NCBI GenBank assembly: GCA_001839685.1
Contig: MLAK01000664.1
Coordinates: forward strand, 9,938 to 73,937
Reading direction: 5' to 3'
DNA: 64,000 nt
Source of the DNA: Tritrichomonas foetus
Taxonomy: Eukaryota > Parabasalia > Tritrichomonadida > Tritrichomonadidae
Part shown: piece after piece, positions 39,302 through 49,950 of the stretch
Numbering within the stretch: position 1 is the first letter of the stretch
How the letters are laid out: each line of letters opens with the position of its first letter
The notes under the pieces: generated by a model
Database searches by the model: none
What the model saw: only the letters and a program-made list of their open reading frames with translations
What the model was told of the DNA's origin: nothing
Translations under genes and position numbers: made by a program

Positions 39302-40867
39302 TTATTTTTTAAAACATGAATGAAACAATAATATAATCAACAAAGCTATAACAAAGAAAGAACCAATTGTTGAAATCATGATAGTTTTTCTATGATATAA
39401 CCCTTTTTGTCGTTGATTATATTCGCATAAATAGCAAAGATTATGTTTCGCGATTGCTTCAGTTTCAGGAACCGAAAATCGCGTGAATCCGATTATATGA
39501 GTTCCGTTTATATGTATCATTGCCTCACCTTCATGAATTGGTGTTGAAAAAAACTGAGATGAAAATATCAATAGTTTCCCTTCTGGAGTAGTATCTACAT
39601 CAATCGGTGGCTTGCTATTTCCTTCAAATGTCGATGCATAAATGAATCCTCCGCATTTTTGACAATTTAAGACTTGACCGAAATTATTTAAAAATACAGT
39701 GTTATCAATTTCATACGAAGTAAAATCACTAATGAATAAACCGTTTGGTGCGAAATTCGATACAAAAAAGGAATTAATAAGTCTCACACTCGAAAACGTA
39801 TTTGTTGTCAAAAGATGACTAGAAAATGTATTTCGCGTAAATTTGGCATTCGAAATGTCAAACAATGATTGTGAATTATGAAAATCAACAAAGCATAAAG
39901 CAGTATTTCCTATAAAACGTGTAGGATTAGTTGTCACAAATTGTCCGTTCTTCATATCAAACAAAGGTTTGTTTCCCGCATTGTTATGTGAAATTTTTCC
40001 GAATTGTATTGATAATTTAGGATTTGGTGAAGTGGCAGTGAATAAAACGCCTTGATTATTACGGATATTCATACCAACGAATTCGAAGTTACAAACACCA
40101 TCACAAATCATGATCTCACGAACATTATTCAAAGCAAAATTTGAACTGATGCCAGAAAAATATGATCGGAAATCAAATTTCAAAAGAGGATTTTCAAGGG
40201 AGACCATTCTTGAAAATGATGCATTATGATATTCTGTAAGTGAATTGACAGAATATACAAAGCATTGTGCTTCTGAAAAAATGAAGTTATTTGCAATTTC
40301 TGTATTTTTGATATAGAATTGTGATGTGAAAACTCCGATGAAATAGCTATCATGAATTAAATTATTCCATATTTGGCATTTCCTGATTTTTAAAGTGCCA
40401 TGAGAAGATGTAATTAATCCTAAACTGTCGCTGACATGATTTTTGTGAAATTCGCAATGAGAAAATGATATTTTTATCGATGATTTGGCGCACAAAATGG
40501 TTGATTTGAATTCTGTGAATACGAAATTCTTTATTTTGGCTTCATCCACTCCATTTGCGTAAATTAAAGCGAGGCCAACTGGTCGATATTGAGATCCGTT
40601 AATAATTGTCCTTTCTCCGCAAACAATACAATTTTTTGACATAGCGAATGTGAATAAATTTCTGAGCTTTTCTAAATCGTGTGGTTTCGAGATTTCTTTG
40701 TCCATAATTCGAATAAAGTCGTAATTTTTTATTTCTGATTTTGCTCTTTCGAAATTGCAGGGTGTATACCAGGAACAAACATTATTGTTAAGTGCATTAA
40801 CTGATACGAAAATTGGATCCGACAAACATAAACATAATAAAAAGAAAATCAGCATATGATTTTTCAT
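39302..40867 (-). CDS. Beta-helix surface protein, type I membrane
   Basis: A 521-residue protein with an N-terminal signal peptide (about 1-25, MLIFFLLCLCLSDPIFVSV) and a C-terminal membrane helix (about 493-516) followed by HSCFKK. The ectodomain has the irregular short repeats of a right-handed parallel beta-helix: IKISFSHCEFHKN, LKIRKCQIWNN, FYIKNTEIANN, FDISNAKFTRN, VRLINSFFVSN, YEIDNTVFLNN. This is the fold of pectate-lyase-like and polymorphic-membrane-protein-like repeats, families known to be large in trichomonads. A CYLC cysteine pair lies just before the membrane. Enzymatic residues are not evident, so an adhesion or surface role is inferred. It is divergent from the cyclase at 40981, with about 113 bases between starts. 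Confidence 0.75.
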   Translation of the reverse strand: MKNHMLIFFLLCLCLSDPIFVSVNALNNNVCSWYTPCNFERAKSEIKNYDFIRIMDKEISKPHDLEKLRNLFTFAMSKNCIVCGERTIINGSQYRPVGLALIYANGVDEAKIKNFVFTEFKSTILCAKSSIKISFSHCEFHKNHVSDSLGLITSSHGTLKIRKCQIWNNLIHDSYFIGVFTSQFYIKNTEIANNFIFSEAQCFVYSVNSLTEYHNASFSRMVSLENPLLKFDFRSYFSGISSNFALNNVREIMICDGVCNFEFVGMNIRNNQGVLFTATSPNPKLSIQFGKISHNNAGNKPLFDMKNGQFVTTNPTRFIGNTALCFVDFHNSQSLFDISNAKFTRNTFSSHLLTTNTFSSVRLINSFFVSNFAPNGLFISDFTSYEIDNTVFLNNFGQVLNCQKCGGFIYASTFEGNSKPPIDVDTTPEGKLLIFSSQFFSTPIHEGEAMIHINGTHIIGFTRFSVPETEAIAKHNLCYLCEYNQRQKGLYHRKTIMISTIGSFFVIALLIILLFHSCFKK

Positions 40868-40980
40868 ATCAAATGTCGAATCTGATATGTGAAGTGAAAT
40901 GAAATATCAAAACTTATTTCAAATTATTAGAAAACATTTCTTATACAATCGATTTGAAATAATTGAAAAGAAAACTTTTG

Positions 40981-43900
40981 ATGCGCAATCAAAATGCGAA
41001 TAGTGGAATGTATACATCAAGAGAAAATCCGACATCATGGAGTCAAGAAGCCGCATTGAGTGCAATGATTGAACCTAATTACATCAAAAAAATCAGAAAT
41101 CGAATTTTTTTTATTTTTTCATTTATTGATACTCTACAAATAGATTATTATACAATGCATTCTATTGTATCATGTTGGAGAATCATACAATTAATTGGAC
41201 CATCTCTGGCTGTAAACTATTCTAATTTTTGGAAACCAAATTCACAATATCAAGATGTAGTTTCAATAATATCGACACTTTTTCATCTTGTTCCAATAGA
41301 AAATAGAGCTCAAGCATCAATTTATATCGAATTATTATATTTCTTCATATTGCTTTTCCTATTTATATTTCTAGTATTTTATGCGTTTTATTTCAGAAGA
41401 AGTGCTAAAATTGCCTCATATGTTCCTGTTATTTTAATTATAATTATCAATGGATTTTTACATGTAATGCATCCAATTATGCTACAAGCAGTTGGGGAGT
41501 CAATTGGAAGATTAATTATGAAATCATGTTATTATAATACTACACTTGAAATTGTATCGATATGCCTTGCATTACTGATATTTATAGGTCATTACTTTAT
41601 ATTCGCATTTATAACTTCGATTTCTCTTACATTTCGACCTTATTCATTAACAACTGTAATTTCTAGAGCTCAAATTATATTTTCAATCCAAGTTTGGGCA
41701 ATTACTTTCGTGACTGCTCTTGCATCACAACTACCTAAAATACCTAGAGCAGTGCTAACATTTGTTTCATCTTTACTTTATTTTTCAGTTATTTTCACTG
41801 TAATTATGCCAGGATCATTCATTAACGATAGACATAGTACATTTATTTTTGGATCATCTTTAACAGGTGGACTTTTCATGCTATTAGTTATTATATATGA
41901 TCTTACAAATCATAATGCTGTACTAATTGAAATATTTGTATTTATTTTATTATTTGTCATACTCGTTATTGTTTCATCTCTTATTCTACAACATAAAGTT
42001 CACAGAGAAATGAGTTTTTTAGATTTCTTGCTAGAAAACTCCGACAACTATGACCCCAAAAATAATGATGATAAAAACATCGATCAATATCAGAATCTTT
42101 CAGAGAGTGCATTTTTAAGATATGCTATCACTGGTTTCATCCATTCACATGCAATATGTGCCAACTGGGCTTTTTTTAAAACCGGGATTGATAAGTACCC
42201 TGACTCAAAAATATTTTGGTTAGTATTTGCCAAATGTGTTGCCATCTATCCTGAAGAAGGGAGCTTACTTTCATATATTGTCCATAAAATTCAATCAAAT
42301 AGCAATATAACTGGTTATTCAACTCATATCATCATATCCCAAGCCCAAATGATTATTACTCAGCGTGATGGGACTTTATCATTGGATCTTAAAATAAGAT
42401 TGAGCAAAGCAGTAAAACAAGTGCAGCTTTCAAAAAGAAAAATCAGGCATATATGGGATTTAGCAATACAAAGCAATATTAACGAAATTGATCAATCTGT
42501 TGCAAATGCATATGTATCAGTAAATAAAGCAACAACAAATTTCAATCATCTTCTTGCTCAATACCCAAATAATAGATTTGTTGCACGATCATATTCGAAA
42601 TTTTTACATGAAGTACTTGGACATGATGATTTACATAAAGAATGGACTGAAAAGGTTCATTTATTACAAAGAGGAATTCTGATTAATTCGGATCGTGCTT
42701 ATATTTTAGGAATGTCTTCTTTGCCAATGCTTCCAAAAAATATTCATTTAAACAGTAGTCATTATAATGATAGTGAAACAATGTCAGAGGTTGTTGATTT
42801 AGATGATCAGTTTACCCACTCCACAATAGAGCAATCATATATACTAAGAAATCATATATCAAATATTTCAATACCTTCAATTAAATGTTTAAGGGCTTGG
42901 TTTTCTTTCTTATTTTTATTGTTGATTTTTATACCATCAGTTGCAATGTTGGTTTATGCACCACAATATTTCGAAACACATACGATTCCATTGGATTATA
43001 TGTATCATATATCTTATCTAAGGGCCACCATTTTTCTTCTTCCTTTATTCTCTCAGCATTACTTATTGCAAAATATTGTTGACCCTAATAATTCTTCAAG
43101 ATATTTCTTTCCGGAACCGATTTTTGTCGATTATGAGTTTCAGTCATTCGGGCAGCAAAATCAAACAAAGCAACAATTAAAATATATTGTAACAAAAACT
43201 GCAATGTCTGTTGAAGAACTAAGTAGATTTCGAACTTTTTCTGTCATCAATAATGATACTGATCTTGTTCATTCGATAATTTTTGATGAATATATTCCAT
43301 ATTATTACTTCACAAAGAATAATTCTTTCCACTTACGAAAAATTTCGTTACAAACTGCTGTAATGCAATATTTATACTTAGCAACAGATTTACTACAAAG
43401 TGAAATAGATATTTCTATGCTCAATTCAATTAACATATACGAACCAATCTATAATTCACCCATTGTTGTTAAATATGTTTCTGAAGCACTTTCCTATTTT
43501 AGTGATTTTTTTATTGAGAGTCATAGTAGTATTGATAATGTAGCACTATTTGCAATTATGTTTTTGTGTATTACATATGCTGTTATAATAATAGGATTAT
43601 TAATCTACCAAGTTGATAATATCAGAAAAACAAAAGTTCAAATATACCAATGTTTAACAGCATTACCAAAAAATGTTGTTTCACAGGTAGCAGAGTCTCT
43701 TAATCTTATTGAAAAGGATGAGAATTCTAAGAGTTCATATGATGATACTAATCAATTAAATAAACAAGAAGAAAATATTATAAAGGTATTTTCTTCGGCA
43801 AGTGATGTATCAATGATGGGATCAACAGAAAAATTTATATATATATTTTTAAATATTGTTATGCTTATTTGTGTCCTAGCAATTATTGTTATTATTGGTA

Positions 43901-45675
43901 AGCTTTTTCCAGATTTTACAAATCATCTAAAAGCTAATGCTCCTCATTTGGATTATGTACTTGGAATAGTTGCATACATGGGAGGAGCTCTAAAAGCATT
44001 GGAAACACTAACTTATGATCTAATTTTTAATGGATATAATCAAGAAAATATTGACTACTTCAGCGATGAAATGTATCAAAGAATAAATAATTTCACCGAA
44101 TATTATCACTTAGCTAGATATGGTGGGATTAAAAAAGAAATACCACCGTACAATGGTTATCAAGCAGCACATGAAAAAGCTACTGTAGCTTTTCATTGTG
44201 AAGATCCTTACAAAATACCGGAAGACTTTGTAGGCCACTATAAATGTTTATCAATTGATGTTTTAACCAACATTATTGAGCCATTTTTTACTACAATACT
44301 CTATCCTGTTACCACTAAAGCATCAACAAAGATTGATAATTATAATCCCATGCTTATTAATTCCTGGATTATTTTTATTAAATTAACCGATTCACTCTTT
44401 TTTCCAATGTTTAAAAATGTAGTTGATGAAATGAAAAATTTATTAAATGAATCTTTGCCTTTGATGACAACAATTGCATCCATTTTATTAGGAATATGCT
44501 TTATATCAACATTTTTAATTATCTACGAATCGATAAAAACTGAAGAAAGAATGAGGTATGCCTTGTCATTGTTACTACATTGCCCATCTGAAGTTGTGAT
44601 GCAAACCAGTAAAATATTGGATATATTGGAGGGAGATTTTGTGGAAAAACCTAAAGCTGGAGTAATGCATCACTCTGATTTCTTTGATGCTGTTGTAAAA
44701 AGTATACCCGATTCAGTAATCGTAATAAATGAGAAAAATCAAGTGGAATCCATGAATAGAGCAACAGAAAGGATATATGGAATAAAATATGATAGTTTTA
44801 TTGGAAGTGATGCAGAGGATTTTTTTTCATCTGCCAAATTTAGCGAAAATATATGTACAATATTTGACTCCGAAACTAAATCAATAAATGTTGAATATAA
44901 AATGACTGATCAGGATGTTTCTTTTCTCGAATTAACCATATTAGAAGCTAAAAAAGTTACTGTGATTACAACAAGAGATCAAACTCAAAATGTAACATAT
45001 AATACTTTGATTTCAGAAGAAAAATCAAAAAGCGATAAGTTACTATCTTCAATCTTACCTCCTAATTTGATTTTACGCGTTCAAAAAGGAGAAGAAAATA
45101 TTTCTTTTTCAGTTCAAAGTGCAACAATATGCTTTATGGATATTGTTGGATTCACACCATGGTGTGCGGCAAATACTGCATCGATGATTATGTCTACTTT
45201 AAATCTCATGTTCCGAAAATTTGATTCAAGTCTATCAACTCATTCTACACTTACAAAAATAAAATGTATTGGTGATTGTTACATGGCAGCTGGTGGAATC
45301 TTTGTAGAAGTGAATCAGCCTGCTGTTCACGCCAAAGAAATGGTGGAATTTGGATTAGAAGCAATTATGGCAGTTTTACAACTAAATGAAGCTTTGAATC
45401 AATCTTTAAGAATAAGAGTTGGAGTAAACACAGGAGGACCTATTGTTGCAGGTGTCTTAGGAATTGATAAACCAACATTTGAAATACTAGGACCAGCTAT
45501 AAATATGGCACAACAAATGGAACATCATGGTGTCCCAATGAAAATTCATATGTCACGATCGGTGTATGAGCTAATTTATACAAGTGGCTTTAATGTCAAA
45601 GAGAGAGGTCATATAGAAATCAAAAATGGCACTGTGAGAACATATTTAGTTCAATTGAAAGGAGAAAAGAAATGA
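40981..45675 (+). CDS. Receptor-type class III nucleotide cyclase (adenylate cyclase-like)
   Basis: The frame opens with TTG at 40963. The ATG at 40981 gives 1,564 residues. There are about nine N-terminal membrane helices (to about 350), a cytosolic helical region (about 360-600), then more membrane helices near 640, 860, 960 and 1170 around glycosylated extracellular segments. A PAS-like domain follows (about 1225-1335) and a complete class III cyclase domain (about 1360-1564). Both metal aspartates are present: D1387 (FMDIVGFT) and D1432 (IGDCYMAAGG). K1428 in the adenine-specifying position favours cAMP production. The second base-contact position is E1501 and the transition-state Asn is N1508, but the usual Arg is Q1512 (INMAQQM). 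It is a paralogue, by layout, of the inactive-looking protein at 22229-26623. It probably senses an external or membrane signal. Confidence 0.9.
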   Translation: MRNQNANSGMYTSRENPTSWSQEAALSAMIEPNYIKKIRNRIFFIFSFIDTLQIDYYTMHSIVSCWRIIQLIGPSLAVNYSNFWKPNSQYQDVVSIISTLFHLVPIENRAQASIYIELLYFFILLFLFIFLVFYAFYFRRSAKIASYVPVILIIIINGFLHVMHPIMLQAVGESIGRLIMKSCYYNTTLEIVSICLALLIFIGHYFIFAFITSISLTFRPYSLTTVISRAQIIFSIQVWAITFVTALASQLPKIPRAVLTFVSSLLYFSVIFTVIMPGSFINDRHSTFIFGSSLTGGLFMLLVIIYDLTNHNAVLIEIFVFILLFVILVIVSSLILQHKVHREMSFLDFLLENSDNYDPKNNDDKNIDQYQNLSESAFLRYAITGFIHSHAICANWAFFKTGIDKYPDSKIFWLVFAKCVAIYPEEGSLLSYIVHKIQSNSNITGYSTHIIISQAQMIITQRDGTLSLDLKIRLSKAVKQVQLSKRKIRHIWDLAIQSNINEIDQSVANAYVSVNKATTNFNHLLAQYPNNRFVARSYSKFLHEVLGHDDLHKEWTEKVHLLQRGILINSDRAYILGMSSLPMLPKNIHLNSSHYNDSETMSEVVDLDDQFTHSTIEQSYILRNHISNISIPSIKCLRAWFSFLFLLLIFIPSVAMLVYAPQYFETHTIPLDYMYHISYLRATIFLLPLFSQHYLLQNIVDPNNSSRYFFPEPIFVDYEFQSFGQQNQTKQQLKYIVTKTAMSVEELSRFRTFSVINNDTDLVHSIIFDEYIPYYYFTKNNSFHLRKISLQTAVMQYLYLATDLLQSEIDISMLNSINIYEPIYNSPIVVKYVSEALSYFSDFFIESHSSIDNVALFAIMFLCITYAVIIIGLLIYQVDNIRKTKVQIYQCLTALPKNVVSQVAESLNLIEKDENSKSSYDDTNQLNKQEENIIKVFSSASDVSMMGSTEKFIYIFLNIVMLICVLAIIVIIGKLFPDFTNHLKANAPHLDYVLGIVAYMGGALKALETLTYDLIFNGYNQENIDYFSDEMYQRINNFTEYYHLARYGGIKKEIPPYNGYQAAHEKATVAFHCEDPYKIPEDFVGHYKCLSIDVLTNIIEPFFTTILYPVTTKASTKIDNYNPMLINSWIIFIKLTDSLFFPMFKNVVDEMKNLLNESLPLMTTIASILLGICFISTFLIIYESIKTEERMRYALSLLLHCPSEVVMQTSKILDILEGDFVEKPKAGVMHHSDFFDAVVKSIPDSVIVINEKNQVESMNRATERIYGIKYDSFIGSDAEDFFSSAKFSENICTIFDSETKSINVEYKMTDQDVSFLELTILEAKKVTVITTRDQTQNVTYNTLISEEKSKSDKLLSSILPPNLILRVQKGEENISFSVQSATICFMDIVGFTPWCAANTASMIMSTLNLMFRKFDSSLSTHSTLTKIKCIGDCYMAAGGIFVEVNQPAVHAKEMVEFGLEAIMAVLQLNEALNQSLRIRVGVNTGGPIVAGVLGIDKPTFEILGPAINMAQQMEHHGVPMKIHMSRSVYELIYTSGFNVKERGHIEIKNGTVRTYLVQLKGEKK

Positions 45676-46022
45676 TTGGAATGCGGTTCAATATCTTTTT
45701 AAATATATATAATTAAAGTTAAATTTATATGATAAATTTTTATTGTTATTATGTAGACACCAGTTTAAATTGAATAGATATAATAGATTGATCAATCCAT
45801 TCGTCCAGAATTTCCGGAGACTTTTTCTGACCATTTAACATTTCAATTTATGTGCCGATAAGCTTCTCTAAATATCTTATTTTCTTTTTGGATTTATCTT
45901 GAAAGAAAATTCAAACTTCACATAAATAATGAAACAATAGTTAACTTTACATGTTAATACTATAATAAAACTGATATAACGCCAAGCATTTGATAAATAA
46001 TCTGATGAAGTAGCGAGGAAAT
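45676..46022. other. Intergenic region
   Basis: About 350 AT-rich bases after the cyclase gene; nothing supported. Confidence 0.6.
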
Positions 46023-46031
46023 TTCACCTTT
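46023..46031 (+). promoter_or_regulatory. TTCACCTTT motif
   Basis: A single perfect TTCACCTTT, 39 bases before the ATG at 46070. It is the same element as the triplet at 38611-38651. Confidence 0.5.
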
Positions 46032-46069
46032 TTATTTGATGTAAATTGACGTGTACGATAGATTTTTGG

Positions 46070-46909
46070 ATGACGAAACCCATTGCGCAAGTAAACGACG
46101 AAATCAACGAATCTATTAAAAATACGTATTTTCTAGAAACTTCCGATGAAAGTTTAAAAGTTCTCTATCAAATTCGAAAACAAATTAATGCGTCATTAGA
46201 ATATGCCAAAAAATTGAAAGAGCGGCCTCTTCAAGAAGACAAAACACCAGACGAGCAAACAAAAATAGACCTAAATAATTCATTAATCCGATACATGGCT
46301 TTTGTCAGACTTGAACGGCGAGTATTGATTCATACTGAAGAACTTTTGAAAAAAGAACAAAGAAAAATGGACAAACTTAAAGATTCTTATCAAAAAATAC
46401 CGGTAAAGAAATTAATGGAAAATACTAACTCGTTTTTCAAAAAGAAAATACCACTTGAAAATGAACCTTTTTCTGTTTTTTGTGGAAATATTGTTACTAA
46501 AATGAAAAAGCATTTAGAGCCTGGCGCTTATTTCTGCTTAAAAAAGAAATGTAATGAATATATTCTCGTTATGGCAGCTTATCCAATCAACCCTGATAAG
46601 TGGGTTGTTTATGATGCTATTCCAATGAATAATACAATAACGTCATATAGTGTTAATATTGATTATTTGTACCCTTTGCCAAAATCGCTTCCAGCAAATT
46701 TTGGAACCGAAAGAGATTTTCAATTAAATGACAGAGTTTTATCACTTTGGAGAGAAGATGAAACATTTGAATGGACAACTCAATTTTATGTTGGAACAAT
46801 CATTGAACTTCCAAAACAACGTGGCGATGGATATTTAATTCACTATGATGAAGATGGATCAGAATCTGTCGTTTTTGAGCAATTTGTTATTCCACTTGAT
46901 GCGTTTTAA
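46070..46909 (+). CDS. SGF29-like SAGA subunit (tandem Tudor)
   Basis: The frame opens with TTG at 46046. The ATG at 46070 gives 279 residues. Residues about 8-115 are helical/coiled coil. The C-terminal half has the SGF29 tandem-Tudor layout: first Tudor about 148-212 (YILVMAAYPINPDKWVVYDA, then NIDYLYPLPKSLP), second Tudor about 218-279 (NDRVLSLWREDETFEWTTQF, YLIHYDEDGSE). In yeast and animals SGF29 reads H3K4me2/3 and anchors SAGA/ATAC to promoters. The LPxxFxxxxxFxxNDxVLxL and TTQFYVGTI strings fit the family pattern VLALYPxTTxFYxAxV well. Aromatic cage candidates are Y and F of the second Tudor. The stop is TAAA-type. TAF10, another SAGA subunit, is encoded at 49333. Confidence 0.72.
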   Translation: MTKPIAQVNDEINESIKNTYFLETSDESLKVLYQIRKQINASLEYAKKLKERPLQEDKTPDEQTKIDLNNSLIRYMAFVRLERRVLIHTEELLKKEQRKMDKLKDSYQKIPVKKLMENTNSFFKKKIPLENEPFSVFCGNIVTKMKKHLEPGAYFCLKKKCNEYILVMAAYPINPDKWVVYDAIPMNNTITSYSVNIDYLYPLPKSLPANFGTERDFQLNDRVLSLWREDETFEWTTQFYVGTIIELPKQRGDGYLIHYDEDGSESVVFEQFVIPLDAF

Positions 46910-47181
46910 ATTGTATTTATTGATTTGTTTTTTGTTTTTTAGATAGTAAAGTTGTTTTTATTTATTTCTATTTAATGTTTTTTTCTATCATTGTTAAGTC
47001 ACTTATGAACCATATTTACTTGCTATTAAAACATTATTAAATGCTTTTATATCATGGAAAAATGCTTGCATTTATTTAGTGAATCAACTTAACCAACAAT
47101 ATTGAAAAAGAGAGAGAAATAATAAATGGGAAATAATTTTTAATGTGAATTACAAAAAATAAAATGCATGATTTTCTCTGG

Positions 47182-48813
47182 TTAGAAGTTAATATAAGCA
47201 AGTTCAGAAACATCAGGATCTTCATCATTTTTAAGAAGTTCTAATATATTTGGATAACATCTTGGAATATATTTAGCGACAACAAGTCTAACGTTACAAA
47301 CTTTATCCTTTGAAGCTGCTTCAAGAATATCCAAGCCAATTTTATCAAACATATCACATTCAATCACTGCTCTGACGGCTGTTTGTCTCATCTTATAATC
47401 CTCATTTTTAGATGCTTTTACAATTATTGGGACAATGTCATCAAGGAACCATTTTTTGCCGATTTTCTGGATAAGTTCAGGCAAGCATTTCACCATTGCC
47501 ATTCTCACATCAATTGCTGCATCATTGAACAATAAATCAACAAGTTCAGTGAACTTTTTATGATCTTCAATTTCACCAACAAAAGTCGGAATAATTTCCA
47601 CAATACTTTGCTTTTCACGCCACTCACATTGTGACTGTGCAAGGGTTAAAATGCATTCAATTGCTGTTTCTCGTGTGATATCTTTAGATTTCAAAGCTTC
47701 AATGGCAGCAAGTTTAACTTCACGAGATGTATCGGGAATTAAATCGAGAAGATGAGAAGTAACAAATTCGATACCAAGAGAACTTGAGAATAAAGGAAGG
47801 CTTGACGCTACTGAAGCCCTGCTGTGTTGATTTTTATCTTGGAAGAGAATCTCAATTAAATCTTTCATTTTTTGGACATCAATGTTTCTCATTTTAGCCA
47901 TAAATGGAAGTTGCTGACATGTTGCCATCCTAACTTCTGGTTCACTGTCACGAGCGCCTATTGGTAAAAACTGATAAAATTCTTCAAATGTAAATTTTTG
48001 ATTATCGAAAAGAGATGACAATGAAAGCATAGTAACACATCTAATTCTCCAATTTTCATGTTCGAGCAAAACATTTAAAGGTTTGATCGTTTCTTTATAA
48101 GAGGAAAGTCTTTTCACATAGTTTACCAAAAATTGAGGTATTTCACTCAAGACAGATGGAGATGGGTCATAAAGAACAATTTGTACTTTTTCAAAAAGAA
48201 GTTCAACTTCAGCAACATCTAATGTCTCAACAATTTCTGCACACATTTGCACGAAATGTCGACGTACATCTGGTGTATCTGACTCACATAATTGAACAAC
48301 TGACTTGAGTAACTTCTTGGTTACTTCGCCAGGAATTTTGTAGATGATCAAAGGAATTATTGATAAAGCTGTAGATTGAACTGGTCCCCAATCATTCTTT
48401 AATAATTCATCAACATAATTTGGAATAATTTCATCATTGATTTCATCATTTCCTAAAAACACAAAGGTTTTAATTAAATCACAGAAAGCGGTTCGAACTA
48501 TTTTGGAATCCAATTCTGATAAAAAGCGAATTTCATCAAGCAAGCGTTCTATTTCGTCTCGTGAAAAATTGGTGATATCGATTTTGGAAATATTTTGGAG
48601 AATTAGTGCCCAATCTTTTTCTGTATATCGTGGAGTGTTTAGTAAAAATGGCAAAAATTCCGTGGTTGCTCTTTCAGATCCTAATTTTTTGCATATTGCT
48701 GGAATGAGCAAAATACTGGATGCACGAGCAGCGGTATTTACATTCTGAAGATTTATGATTGTTTCATATATCTCGGCGTTTGACATTTCATTTTGTGCAG
48801 ACGAATTGATCAT
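47182..48813 (-). CDS. PP2A scaffold (A/PR65) subunit
   Basis: A 543-residue all-HEAT protein with the PR65 repeat signature along its length, for example LLKNDWGPVQSTALSIIPLI, LCESDTPDVRRHFVQMCAEI, LEHENWRIRCVTMLSLSSLF, ARDSEPEVRMATCQQLPFMA, FQDKNQHSRASVASSLPLFS, LFNDAAIDVRMAMVKCLPEL. The D-x-x-x-x-V-R pattern that lines the inner ridge recurs in most repeats. PR65 holds the catalytic C and regulatory B subunits of protein phosphatase 2A. Family length is about 590 with 15 repeats, so this one has about 14. The start is the ATG at 48813; an in-frame ATG 10 codons later is also possible. Confidence 0.88.
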   Translation of the reverse strand: MINSSAQNEMSNAEIYETIINLQNVNTAARASSILLIPAICKKLGSERATTEFLPFLLNTPRYTEKDWALILQNISKIDITNFSRDEIERLLDEIRFLSELDSKIVRTAFCDLIKTFVFLGNDEINDEIIPNYVDELLKNDWGPVQSTALSIIPLIIYKIPGEVTKKLLKSVVQLCESDTPDVRRHFVQMCAEIVETLDVAEVELLFEKVQIVLYDPSPSVLSEIPQFLVNYVKRLSSYKETIKPLNVLLEHENWRIRCVTMLSLSSLFDNQKFTFEEFYQFLPIGARDSEPEVRMATCQQLPFMAKMRNIDVQKMKDLIEILFQDKNQHSRASVASSLPLFSSSLGIEFVTSHLLDLIPDTSREVKLAAIEALKSKDITRETAIECILTLAQSQCEWREKQSIVEIIPTFVGEIEDHKKFTELVDLLFNDAAIDVRMAMVKCLPELIQKIGKKWFLDDIVPIIVKASKNEDYKMRQTAVRAVIECDMFDKIGLDILEAASKDKVCNVRLVVAKYIPRCYPNILELLKNDEDPDVSELAYINF

Positions 48814-49332
48814 TTTTTATTTTATTAAACGTCCTCTTTTCCATCAAACTAAAATCTAACCATATTTTTGTGAATTTTCAGTGAACATCTTATTTTCTCC
48901 TATTGAGCGAATGTAAACTTCCTATCGGGACAATGATATCCAAATTTGAAATTTATGATTATCATTATATGCATATGTTTGAAAAAGATTTTTAAGGATT
49001 TTCTGGTTGTAGAAGTTGAGAAATGAAATATGATCAATTTGTTGTTGAGAGTCTAAAGTGATACCTATTTTATTATGAACATTTAAGGTCAAATGAAAAG
49101 TCAAATTAATGAAAAGTGTTCACAGAAAAACTAGTTGTTTTGTAGAATATGCTTGATACTCATAATTTACCATTATCTCTTTCATATCTTCAATAAAAGA
49201 AATTACCATGATAAAAACATAGAGAATAACGTTAGTAAAGATAATCAAATTCATTAAAAAAGAAAATTAAGAATTATGATAAAATACAAAAATTTATTAT
49301 ATAAAAAAGGGAAGAATAAAAGGTAATAAAAA
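48814..49332. other. Intergenic region
   Basis: About 520 bases between two minus-strand genes; no supported coding region, RNA or repeat. Confidence 0.6.
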
Positions 49333-49755
49333 TCATTTGCCGATTTTTGTTCTTCTTGTTGTCATTTTAGAATTTGGCTGTTCGAGTACAAATTCTGGTC
49401 TATCGATAGATATTCTCTCTTCGTTGAGGGCAGGCTTTAGCTGAGAAAGGTGAAGTTCCCGTGGCTCTCCAGTTTCTTGAACGCCGGCAAACGATCGAGC
49501 GTTTGCGCATATAATATCGATTTTTTGGCATAGAGCTTTTTCGACTAGATTTATCAAATTTGGATCGTGGATTTCAAAACCGGAACTTTCGAGAAGCATT
49601 TGTATGACTTTGTTAAGATCAGGATCGGCGCCTATTGGGACGTCAAGAGATTCTGGTTGTTGTGAAGCGGTAAAAGAATTTTGGGGTTGTTGGGCGATAT
49701 TGGGGTCTTCTGGAGCTGCTGAAACCTGTGGTTGTTCTGGATTTGGATTCGACAT
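49333..49755 (-). CDS. TAF10: TAF10-like TFIID/SAGA subunit
   Basis: The open frame can start at an ATG at 49812, but its 19 extra residues (cysteine- and phenylalanine-rich) do not fit. The ATG at 49755 gives 140 residues with the usual disordered N-terminus rich in Pro, Gln and Ser. The histone-fold region follows, LNKVIQMLLESSGFEIHDPN then LINLVEKALCQKIDIICANA, and the closing LSQLKPALNEERISIDRPEF. The last string corresponds to the TAF10 ending L-x-DL-x-PAL-x-EYGI-x-V-x-RP. TAF10 is shared by TFIID and SAGA and pairs with TAF8 or SPT7-type histone folds. The closing helix keeps the PAL motif but has ERIS instead of EYGI. Confidence 0.8.
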   Translation of the reverse strand: MSNPNPEQPQVSAAPEDPNIAQQPQNSFTASQQPESLDVPIGADPDLNKVIQMLLESSGFEIHDPNLINLVEKALCQKIDIICANARSFAGVQETGEPRELHLSQLKPALNEERISIDRPEFVLEQPNSKMTTRRTKIGK

Positions 49756-49950
49756 TTTATTATAAACTATACAAAAAGTTTGAAAGCATTCAATTCCACA
49801 GTTAACAAACATTTAATTAACATCGAAAATCACCAAAAAAGATCTTGTGATTTTGAAGACAAAAAATAATTAGTTTCAACAAGCTTTATTATATATAGTG
49901 ATTTAGATCTTAAGCACATACAAAAAGGACTCTTGATCTGATATGAATAA

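Noticed and set aside
49756..49812. Longer N-terminus for TAF10 beginning at the ATG at 49812
   Set aside because: The added residues are Cys/Phe-rich and unlike the Pro/Gln/Ser N-terminus of the family; the ATG at 49755 is preferred, though 5' mapping would decide.
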